From assembly GCA_964194555.1 (NCBI GenBank), contig CAXMMT010000075.1, positions 1 to 43,363 of the forward strand: a stretch of 43,363 bases of DNA. The letters are read 5' to 3'. The stretch is from SZUA-217 sp964194555. Its GTDB lineage: Bacteria > Actinomycetota > Acidimicrobiia > Spongiisociales > ZC4RG35. The notes beneath the pieces are model-generated. The model did not search any database. It saw only the letters and a program-made list of their open reading frames with translations, and was not told where the DNA came from. This document shows positions 17,707-24,699 of the stretch, piece by piece (position 1 is the stretch's first letter; each line of letters begins with the position of its first letter). Made by a program: the position numbers and the translations under genes.

Positions 17707-18405
17707 CTATCTGAACAGGTCCTCGTCCACCGGCCGCACCAGATCGGCGGCTCGTCCCTCACCACGTGGACCCTCGTAACCCCTGACCAGAGCAGCAGGA
17801 ATCCCGTCTGCCTTTCCCATGACGAGGTCGGAGGCAGCCGCGAGCTCATCGGCCACGGCAACCTCCGTCACGTCGAGCTCACGGCCAGACCAGTCCTTCG
17901 TCCCTTTGAGATCGAGCACGGCGATGAGTCCCGAGATGCCGATTGCGACATCGGTGAGCCCCCTCCTCCACGGTCTTCCAAAGGTATCCGAGATGATCAC
18001 GCCAAGTTCGACTCCGAAGTGTCTCTCGAGCTTTGCCCTGATTCGATGTGCCGACCGATCCGGATCGTCAGGCAGAAGAATCATGGTGCCCGGTGCTGCA
18101 TTGGAGCGATCGATGCCCGCGTTGGCACAGACAAAGCCGTGTTTCGTCTCGGCGATGATCAGGTCCCCCCGACGTCGCACGATCGATGTCGCCTGCTCTT
18201 CGACGAGGAGCTTTTTGAACTCTTCGGGATCACCGATGATCTCACGTACGGCACCCTCCGCTTTGGAGACGATCTTGTGGGTCACCACGATCACGTCACC
18301 CGACAACGGCTGAAGCGGCTCCAGGGCACCGATCAGCCTCTTCGCGACGTCGTCGCCAGGCGAAACCACTCCGATGCCTACCAGCGGGTGTATCTCGAGA
18401 CTCAT
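17707..18405 (-). CDS. cofE: Coenzyme F420-0:L-glutamate ligase
   Basis: A 232-residue CofE protein that adds glutamate residues to F420-0 with GTP, the last step of F420 synthesis. Family features are VTHKIVSKAEG (substrate/metal loop), KHGFVCANAGIDRSN and VIISDTFGRPWRRGLTDVAIG. It is a stand-alone ligase; mycobacterial FbiB has an extra C-terminal nitroreductase-like domain that is missing here. Its ATG overlaps the stop of cofD (18402-18405), so the two are a coupled pair. Presence of cofD-cofE shows that the organism makes F420; the remaining cof genes are outside the window. Confidence 0.95.
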   Translation of the reverse strand: MSLEIHPLVGIGVVSPGDDVAKRLIGALEPLQPLSGDVIVVTHKIVSKAEGAVREIIGDPEEFKKLLVEEQATSIVRRRGDLIIAETKHGFVCANAGIDRSNAAPGTMILLPDDPDRSAHRIRAKLERHFGVELGVIISDTFGRPWRRGLTDVAIGISGLIAVLDLKGTKDWSGRELDVTEVAVADELAAASDLVMGKADGIPAALVRGYEGPRGEGRAADLVRPVDEDLFR

Positions 18406-19310
18406 GCGGCAAGTATCTCCTCAGCGAGGGCTCGCGCCTTGGTCGCTCTCGCTATCCGGGTGTCGGTGACCATTATCTCAACGCCGCCCAACCGTCCTGC
18501 GTCGTCGGAATCCTGGGTATCGACCACGAGCATGTCGATCAGTCCATCGTATGCCGCTATGACCCCGGCGTTGCCGGCGGGCAGTCCCAGTGATGCCATC
18601 ACCCTGGCGGCCGGCCCTTTGAGGGCCTTGCCTCCGAAAAGAGGGCTGACTGCCACCACCCGCTGGTGGCTCCTGATCGCCTGTCGGATCTCGTTGATGG
18701 CCAGAATCGGCCATATCGACAGCGGCGGATTGGACGGCGCAATGACAACGACGTCGGCGGCTCCGATGGCTCTCAGTACCCCTGGCGCAGGCCGCGCAGC
18801 TTCCGAACCCGGGTATCGCAACTCTTTGACCTCGTCGCGATTGCCGCGAAGCACGAAATATTCCTGGAAGCTGAGCCATTCGTCTCCCTCGATTCTCACT
18901 TCGGTACGCAGGGTGTCATCGGTGGCCGGCACAACATCGGTCTGAAGATCGAAGCTGTCGGCGATCTCAGCGGTGACTACGGAGAGGGGCTTGCCAGCGG
19001 CAAGGGCCCCGGTACGGAACAGGTTCAACGCAAGGTCGAGATCACCAAGCCGAAAACGGTTGTCCACCCCAAATCGCCCCAGCTCGTCGTTGAACACAAA
19101 GGTGTCCCCGGAACGACCCCAGCCGTCGGGGCCCTCGACGCCGGCGAGCGTATAGATCACCGTGTCCAGGTCCGCCGAGACGTGAAGACCATGGATGTCC
19201 TCATCGTCGCCGACGTTGACGACGACCTTCAGATCGACGTCGGGCACAGCCGCCAGGCCCCTAGCCATACGGGCGCCACCCACTCCTCCTGACAGCTCCA
19301 CTACCTTCAT
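18402..19310 (-). CDS. cofD: 2-phospho-L-lactate (or phosphoenolpyruvate) transferase, F420 synthesis
   Basis: A 302-residue protein from ATG 19310 (MKVVELSGGVGGARMARGL); the longer frame upstream lacks family similarity. CofD joins the lactyl- or enolpyruvyl-phospho-guanosine intermediate to Fo, giving F420-0 or its dehydro form. Motifs seen are the N-terminal GGVGGAR (nucleotide-binding loop), VVNVGDDEDIHGLHVSADLDTVIYTLAG and IAPSNPPLSIWPIL (family PSNPxxSIxPIL). It is the first gene of a two-gene operon with cofE and is divergent from the glycosyltransferase at 19352, 41 bp away. Confidence 0.95.
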   Translation of the reverse strand: MKVVELSGGVGGARMARGLAAVPDVDLKVVVNVGDDEDIHGLHVSADLDTVIYTLAGVEGPDGWGRSGDTFVFNDELGRFGVDNRFRLGDLDLALNLFRTGALAAGKPLSVVTAEIADSFDLQTDVVPATDDTLRTEVRIEGDEWLSFQEYFVLRGNRDEVKELRYPGSEAARPAPGVLRAIGAADVVVIAPSNPPLSIWPILAINEIRQAIRSHQRVVAVSPLFGGKALKGPAARVMASLGLPAGNAGVIAAYDGLIDMLVVDTQDSDDAGRLGGVEIMVTDTRIARATKARALAEEILAA

Positions 19311-19351
19311 CCAAACTTCCAGATCTTGCTCAGCGTCATCCTCAGACCACA

Positions 19352-22114
19352 ATGGCACCCCGCATGACCGATGCACCTACTCCGCGAGCCGCGGAAACAC
19401 AGTCGCCCGAAGTCCTGTCCGCTTCGCCCGTGGTCAAAGTTCTCATGACGACTGTTGCCGGAGCAGACCTTGCAGCGGCTCTTGCCGCGGTTGGCCGACA
19501 AGTTTACGACCCGATCGCCGACGTCGTGGTCGTGGGTGGTGAATCCGGCGAGATTCCTGATGGGGCGACGACCGCAGATTCTCTGGAGGAGGCGATCAAG
19601 GCTGCGGGTGACGACATCGATTATCTGTGGATACTTCATTCCGACGCTCGTCCACGTCCCGATGCCCTGGGGGCATTGGTCACCGAGATCGAGCTTGCCG
19701 GTGCCGCTTTGGGCGGCTCCAAGCTCCTTGTTGCCGGTACCAGCGAGGAGCTCGAAGCGGTCGGGAGCTCAACGGATGTGTTCGGTGAGCCCCACAGCGG
19801 GCTTGAGGAAGGGGAAATCGATTTCCAGCAATACGACGTTGTCCGCGAGGTCGCGTTTGTCAGGTCGGCGTCGATGTTGGTTCGTCGTGATCTCGCGCAG
19901 GGTCTGAGAGGTCTTGACGAGCTACTCCCTCCGATAGCGGCCGGTCTCGATTTCTCGCAGCGGGCGCGTCTGGCTGGGGGGAGGGTGATCAGTGTCCCGT
20001 CTTCGGAGGTCTATCACCAGGGGCGGTGCAACGAACACGGCCACGGATGGCGGGAGCAAGCGGGCCGTCTGCGGGCAATGGTCACTGCATACAGCCCGCT
20101 GACACTTCTGTGGTTGATCCCCTATGACTTCATTGTCTCGGTTCTCGACTCACTGCTGAGCCTGTTTCTCCTCCGATGGAGGCCGGCGGCTCGCTATTTC
20201 TTCTCGTGGGGGTGGAATGCCTATCACCTCCCATCCACGATCGGTCTTCGGAGACGGTTCAGGCCGGTTCGCGTGCTGGGTGATGAGGAGCTGTTCCGGT
20301 TTCAAGCTCGGGGGTCGGTTCGGCTGCGAGACGTCGGCTCGGAGTTGGTTGTGCGGATTCTCTCCATGTTCGACGAGGACCAAGTCATTGCCCGCGGGGC
20401 CATGCGTGTCCGGGGCTCATCGGGAATTTGGGGCGCTGCGATGGCTGTGCTCGTTCTGGTATTCGCCATGCGGTCCTTGATATTCATCGGTGTTCCGAAC
20501 GTTGGTGCCAGCTTCCCGTTCGAAGAGGCAGCCACGTCTCTGGATCGTTGGCTCGCCGGTTGGAATGATTCAGGTCTGGGTTCTCCTGCGCCGGTCCATC
20601 CCTCAGTGGGTGTCACCGGCCTCTGGTCGTGGCTTTGGTTAGGCGCCGAGGGCGCCGCTCGCACACTTCTGACCATCGCCTTCGGGCTCCTCGCGGTCGT
20701 CGGAATGGGACGTCTTGCGGGGCGTCTCGGATATCGCGGCCCCGGCCGATATCTGTCCGGGTTGGTGCTTCTCGCGGGTCCCGGCACAGCGATTCTCGTG
20801 GGGTCGGGGTCATGGTTGGCCCTGGCGGCGGTGGCAACGCTGCCCTGGGCAGTTCGGGCGGTGTTCGTGCATCCCGATGAGGTCGGCAGAGGGCGGCTCA
20901 GCCATATCGGATGGGCTGTCCTCCTCGGGATACCCCTGGCAGCCTTCTCTCCCTTTCTCGCGATTGTCCCGCTTCTCTGTGTGATCGTGTGGAAGTTGTC
21001 GGGAGGGAAGGATTCGAGTTTTGGGCTCACTCTCGTCGGTCTTCTCGGGGCGGTCGTCGCGGCCCCATTCCTGCTGGGTGACACCGGTTGGGTTCTGGAC
21101 TCGCACCGAAGGCTCGGTCTGTCGGTTTCTGAACTGTGGCCGGTGTTGCTTGCTGTTGGTTTTGTGCCGATGGTGTTCATTGACTTGAAGACGAGACGGC
21201 TCGGAACACTGGGTGCCGTCCTGGGGCTTTCCGGATTGCTGGCAGTTGGTCTGCCATATGGCGGTCCGGGGGTCGAAGAAGCAGCCCTCGTTCTGGCATC
21301 CTTCGGGACTGCTCTCATCGTGGCGGCCGGTCTCGACGTCGTGTCATCCAACCCACGTCGGCTCATGGGTGCTCTTGTGTCGATCATCATTCTCTTCTTG
21401 TCCATTGGAATCTTGGGAAACGGGCGTCTCGGCTTGCCGGGGGGTGACCTCAACGAGCGGATCGAGTTTGCGTCCGCATTGGCTGGTGACGCCGGGCCAG
21501 GCCGGGTTCTCGTCGCCTCGACGCTGAGAGACGACATCCCGGGAGAAGCCAGGGCGGGGCCGGGTTTTTGGTATCGCCTTGTCGATGGCCACGGCATGAC
21601 CAGCGACGAAGTCTGGCTGCCGACCCCACTTCCCGGCGATCACGAGCTCGACACCGCACTCGAGAGGATCAGCAGCGGTGGCGAATTACGACCCGGGAAA
21701 CTGCTCGCGCCGTTCGCCATCGACTGGCTGATCCTTCTCGGCCCGACGTTCCGTTTGGATGAGGTTTTGGTTGCCCAACTCGATCTGGTGCCCACTCCCC
21801 TCGAACCGGACTCGAGAGTCTTCGCCAACCCGGTCTCGACTCCGCTGGCGGACTCGGGAACCGAATCGGTATGGCTTCGATCGGGGACAGGTTTTGCTGG
21901 TGAGCCCGGGTCGGGGAGGGTCTCTCTGGCAATGAACCATGACAACGGTTGGAGCCCTGAGCCCGGCCCCCATGAGTGGCGTGCAACTGTCAGTGCCGTC
22001 GACGGTGTGGCCGGTTTCCGGGGAACGACTCAAAACATGGTGTTCGCCGTCTTGGCCGCGGCTCTTCTACTCGTGTCGCTGGGACTTCTCTTCATCGCGA
22101 GGCGACGACGATGA
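19352..22114 (+). CDS. Glycosyltransferase family 2 fused to a polytopic membrane domain
   Basis: A 920-residue protein. Residues about 25-270 resemble a GT2/GT-A domain: hydrophobic beta-strand VVKVLMTTVAGA, DVVVVGG, then LWILHSDARPRPDALGALV in the position of the nucleotide-sugar DxD region. From about 270 onward there are roughly a dozen TM helices, a large extracytoplasmic part (about 700-890), and a final helix ending in FIARRRR. It is likely to extend an envelope glycan or lipid-linked sugar. ATG 19364 is an alternative start. It is translationally coupled (ATGA) to the DUF5719-type gene, a pairing often seen near cofD/cofE in actinobacteria. Donor and acceptor are unknown. Confidence 0.8.
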   Translation: MAPRMTDAPTPRAAETQSPEVLSASPVVKVLMTTVAGADLAAALAAVGRQVYDPIADVVVVGGESGEIPDGATTADSLEEAIKAAGDDIDYLWILHSDARPRPDALGALVTEIELAGAALGGSKLLVAGTSEELEAVGSSTDVFGEPHSGLEEGEIDFQQYDVVREVAFVRSASMLVRRDLAQGLRGLDELLPPIAAGLDFSQRARLAGGRVISVPSSEVYHQGRCNEHGHGWREQAGRLRAMVTAYSPLTLLWLIPYDFIVSVLDSLLSLFLLRWRPAARYFFSWGWNAYHLPSTIGLRRRFRPVRVLGDEELFRFQARGSVRLRDVGSELVVRILSMFDEDQVIARGAMRVRGSSGIWGAAMAVLVLVFAMRSLIFIGVPNVGASFPFEEAATSLDRWLAGWNDSGLGSPAPVHPSVGVTGLWSWLWLGAEGAARTLLTIAFGLLAVVGMGRLAGRLGYRGPGRYLSGLVLLAGPGTAILVGSGSWLALAAVATLPWAVRAVFVHPDEVGRGRLSHIGWAVLLGIPLAAFSPFLAIVPLLCVIVWKLSGGKDSSFGLTLVGLLGAVVAAPFLLGDTGWVLDSHRRLGLSVSELWPVLLAVGFVPMVFIDLKTRRLGTLGAVLGLSGLLAVGLPYGGPGVEEAALVLASFGTALIVAAGLDVVSSNPRRLMGALVSIIILFLSIGILGNGRLGLPGGDLNERIEFASALAGDAGPGRVLVASTLRDDIPGEARAGPGFWYRLVDGHGMTSDEVWLPTPLPGDHELDTALERISSGGELRPGKLLAPFAIDWLILLGPTFRLDEVLVAQLDLVPTPLEPDSRVFANPVSTPLADSGTESVWLRSGTGFAGEPGSGRVSLAMNHDNGWSPEPGPHEWRATVSAVDGVAGFRGTTQNMVFAVLAAALLLVSLGLLFIARRRR

Positions 22115-23391
22115 AGTACGTCAGCTTGATGATCGGCCTCGCCCTGGCAGTGGGAGTGTTCGTCATCCCGGCGCCGGATGCCCCAGAGCCGGGCCCAGCC
22201 GCAGGTGTGAAGGAGCCTCCAGTTGCCGTGTGCGCCATCGAGGAAGGCAGTGGTCGAACCACCGAAGTGGTGATCCTCTCGACTATCAACGGCCCGACGC
22301 GGCTTACCTTGTTCGCCAGCGGGGAATCGACCGGGAGCATCGGGCAGCCAACCGGAGCATCCGGTTCCGTGGTCATCCCGGTTGTGGACGTAGCCGCGGT
22401 AGGTACGGTCGGAGGTCTCGTTGAGCTGCCCATCTCCTCATCCGCCGCTGGCGTGATCGTGACGGGAGCGGAGTCGATGTCGGCCGAGTCTTGCGCCGAT
22501 GTCCCGACAAGGCAGTCTTTCATAACCGGGGCATCGACTATCGGCGGCCATGCGTTCGAGCTTCACTTGATGAACCCATACGCAGGTCAGGCCGTTGTCG
22601 AACTGGTTGTCCGGTCGGATGCCGGAATCGAGTCCAACGATCGGTTCGAGTCGGTGGTGGTCCCCGCCAGGTCCTCCACGGTGGTCGACTTCACCGAGCT
22701 GATCCCGGGTCGTGAGACTCTTTCGATCGCCGTTGAGACCGTCAGGGGGAGTGTGATGACCGTCGGCCGGCAGAGCATCGATGACGAGAGTGCCGTCTGG
22801 CAAGCCGTTGAAGGATCCCAAGACTGGTTTTTGCCTATTCCAGCGGGCGGAGGATCGAAACTCTTGCTGATCGCTACTCCATCCGAAACCGAAGTGGAGT
22901 ATCAGATCGACTACTACGGGCCCGACGGATTGGAAGAGGTCTACGCGGAGGGAACACTCAGCCCCAGGGGTCAGGACAGTTTCGATCTGGCTGCTATCAC
23001 CGAGGAGGCAGCCGGTGTCCGCATCATCTCCACCGGCCCTGTCGTACCGACACTCTGGGTGAACTCCGAATCCGGTCTTGGTATCACAACGGCTAGCGCC
23101 GTTGAGGCTGCACGCTGGTTCCTCCCCGGGGCAGGCGCCATTGTCGGGGGCCGGGCGAGCGTGGTCATCCTCAGTGTGGGAATCGACGAAGCCGTTGTGT
23201 CTGTCAGGTCACTTCGTGCCGGGTCTTTGGTGCGCGCCATCAACCTGCCGGCAGACTCCGTCGTCGAGATAGCCCTCGAAACAGCCGACGGGTATCTGAT
23301 CGAGTCAACCGGGCCGATCGTTGCTATGTGGGTCAACCGAAGGGACGGCGCCGGCATTGCCGCGATGGGAGTGCCGATTCTCGATGGATGA
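22111..23391 (+). CDS. Secreted/anchored DUF5719-type protein
   Basis: A 426-residue protein from ATG 22111, overlapping the previous stop by four bases. Residues 1-20 are a signal or anchor segment (KYVSLMIGLALAVGVFVIP). The rest is beta-rich and low in charge, with repeating segments of the type VVVPARSSTVVDFTEL and INLPADSVVEIALE suggesting several Ig-like or beta-sandwich units, and closes with GPIVAMWVNR. It fits DUF5719, actinobacterial extracytoplasmic proteins of unknown function usually encoded next to the GT2 membrane protein. It may help present or bind the glycan made by its neighbour; that is inference only. Confidence 0.65.
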   Translation: MKYVSLMIGLALAVGVFVIPAPDAPEPGPAAGVKEPPVAVCAIEEGSGRTTEVVILSTINGPTRLTLFASGESTGSIGQPTGASGSVVIPVVDVAAVGTVGGLVELPISSSAAGVIVTGAESMSAESCADVPTRQSFITGASTIGGHAFELHLMNPYAGQAVVELVVRSDAGIESNDRFESVVVPARSSTVVDFTELIPGRETLSIAVETVRGSVMTVGRQSIDDESAVWQAVEGSQDWFLPIPAGGGSKLLLIATPSETEVEYQIDYYGPDGLEEVYAEGTLSPRGQDSFDLAAITEEAAGVRIISTGPVVPTLWVNSESGLGITTASAVEAARWFLPGAGAIVGGRASVVILSVGIDEAVVSVRSLRAGSLVRAINLPADSVVEIALETADGYLIESTGPIVAMWVNRRDGAGIAAMGVPILDG

Positions 23392-23749
23392 GGTTTGGGC
23401 GAGACTCGGTCTCGTCGTGGGAGCCTTGATAGTCGCCGGGATTGCCACTTTATTGTTGCGCTCCCGCGCCAAGGGTGAGCCGCGGAGACTGGCGGCTACC
23501 GGGTTGGGTCGGGGCGTCTACCTCTTCACTTCGAAAGCATGCCCCGATTGCAAACATGTGAGAGGCATGCTGGACGATGCCGTGGGCCCACAGGGGTACA
23601 CGGAGCTGAGCTGGGAGCTGGAGCCAGGCATGTTCCATGAGTTAGGTGTGGGTGGGGTTCCTGCCACCCTGATCGTCGAGGTGGACGGGTCTGGTGTGCT
23701 CTGGCCGGGCCGCCCCGACAAGGCACTCGCATTGATCAGCAGACTCTAG
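23384..23749 (+). CDS. Membrane-anchored thioredoxin-like protein
   Basis: A 121-residue protein from ATG 23384, overlapping the previous gene by 8 bases. One N-terminal TM segment (about 6-25) is followed by a basic stretch and a thioredoxin-like domain. The redox motif is CPDC (Cys53, Cys56) in YLFTSKACPDCKHV, and the cis-proline loop is GVGGVPATLIV. The domain is probably outside the membrane or attached to its surface, and may act as a thiol-disulfide exchanger. The TAG stop (23747-23749) is formed by the first bases of palindromic element A, apparently without changing the protein. Confidence 0.8.
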   Translation: MDEVWARLGLVVGALIVAGIATLLLRSRAKGEPRRLAATGLGRGVYLFTSKACPDCKHVRGMLDDAVGPQGYTELSWELEPGMFHELGVGGVPATLIVEVDGSGVLWPGRPDKALALISRL

Positions 23750-23912
23750 TGGCCCGTCTTACAAATGATTGCGGTGTCTCTCCGGCCCTCGACGTCGCTC
23801 GCTGCGTCCTCCGCCTTGACGCACCTACGGGTGCGCCTTCGTTGTGCGTCCTGGCGAATCGAGCGCCGATGTCTCGGAGACACCCTCACACCATTTGTGC
23901 GACAGACCACTA
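23747..23912 (+). repeat. Palindromic MITE-like element, copy A
   Basis: A 166-bp element with ends TAGTGGCCCGTC and GACAGACCACTA. The inner stem GGTGTCTC/GAGACACC is followed by the hairpins GACGT/GCGTC and CGCACC-TACG-GGTGCG (23820-23835), and by the invariant core GCGCCTTCGTTGTGCGTCCT (23833-23852). It is nearly identical, on the opposite strand, to copy D at 38553-38718. It sits between the thioredoxin-like gene and the DUF3499 gene. Both ends carry TA, as expected for a TA target duplication. Confidence 0.9.
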
Positions 23913-23953
23913 GGTCCTTGAATACGGAATTCGCGCCTTCTAGCGTTCCATCC

Positions 23954-24175
23954 ATGACAGTCAGCTGCTCCCGGTGTGGTTCGCTCGCGAACTCGGTCAT
24001 GTCGTTCAACTACGGGGACAGCGCTGTCTGGCTCGACGACCTGGTGGACCCGCCCCAACCGTACGGCTACTCGTTGTGCGCCGACCATTCGGACAGGATG
24101 ACGCCTCCCCATGGCTGGACCCTGACCGACCGGAGGACGGTCACACGGCTGTTCGCTCCGGTTCATGTCGCTTAG
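23954..24175 (+). CDS. DUF3499 family small zinc-type protein
   Basis: A 73-residue protein from ATG 23954. It begins MTVSCSRCGSLANSVMSFNY, and further on has YGYSLCADHSDRMTPPHGW. The Cys pair CSRC plus the C..H of LCADH look like a zinc site. This matches DUF3499, a small family found across actinobacteria, usually beside phosphomannomutase and sugar-phosphate isomerase genes as here. Function unknown. The upstream extension of the frame runs through element A and is not part of the gene. Confidence 0.8.
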   Translation: MTVSCSRCGSLANSVMSFNYGDSAVWLDDLVDPPQPYGYSLCADHSDRMTPPHGWTLTDRRTVTRLFAPVHVA

Positions 24176-24196
24176 TGATCTAGTGTCCTGTCGCCG

Positions 24197-24475
24197 ATGA
24201 CCCTCGACCGTGATCTTCTCGACGCGGTGAAGGATCTCGACGAACACGGTCTGCGGCGTCTTCAGATGCTCACGCGCGCACAACTCGAGCGAAGTGGGGT
24301 CATCGATGAGGGTTTGGAGCCCCAAGTCAGCATGCGTCAGCAGATGGTCCGGTGTGGCAAGCGAGATTGCACTAAATGCCCCCACGGCCCCTACTGGTAC
24401 GCGTATTGGACCGAGAATGGGAAGCGAAAGAGCCGGTATGTGGGCAGGCTTCTCGACGAAGAGCCGTTGTCTTAA
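24197..24475 (+). CDS. Small DUF6788-like protein
   Basis: A 92-residue protein, 21 bp after the DUF3499 gene. The N-terminal half is helical (LLDAVKDLDEHGLRRLQML); the C-terminal half has VRCGKRDCTKCPHGPYWYAYWTENGKRKSRYVG. The CGKxxCxxC...HGPYxYxYW pattern with a following KxxYVG strand is typical of DUF6788-type small proteins, some of them encoded by mobile elements. The three Cys and His may bind zinc. Function unknown. Confidence 0.6.
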   Translation: MTLDRDLLDAVKDLDEHGLRRLQMLTRAQLERSGVIDEGLEPQVSMRQQMVRCGKRDCTKCPHGPYWYAYWTENGKRKSRYVGRLLDEEPLS

Positions 24476-24522
24476 ATGTGACCCGATTTACCATGACCGG
24501 GCTGCCGACTGATTGAAGCCCA

Positions 24523-24699
24523 ATGGACTGCCCGGAATGCTCGCAAACTGACGTTCTCGAGATAGAACACATTCTCCCCGAGGAGATCGAGGTTCGTTTC
24601 TTCTTTTGCCACAACTGTGAAGAGAAGTGGTGGAACCGTGATGGCGTCGACATAGACGTCACGCAGGTCTTGGAGATGGTTCGGCAATCCAGGACGTGA
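24523..24699 (+). CDS. 58-residue zinc-ribbon-like protein
   Basis: A short gene from ATG 24523 to TGA 24697-24699. The protein has two CxxC knuckles, CPEC (3-6) and CHNC (29-32), separated by about 23 residues, then EEKWW. This is the layout of a small zinc ribbon. Its stop overlaps the GTG start of the next membrane-protein gene (24696), so they are coupled. Coding character is supported by the two matched knuckles, acidic composition and the coupling. I do not recognise a named family. Confidence 0.65.
   Translation: MDCPECSQTDVLEIEHILPEEIEVRFFFCHNCEEKWWNRDGVDIDVTQVLEMVRQSRT

Noticed and set aside
17176..18945. 589-codon rightward open frame across the ugd 3' end and cofE/cofD
   Set aside because: It is antisense to two clear F420 genes and out of frame with ugd; the protein is Arg/Ser-rich without any domain.
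20302..21597. 431-codon leftward frame opposite the GT2 membrane protein
   Set aside because: Pro/Arg/Thr-rich shadow of a real membrane-protein gene.
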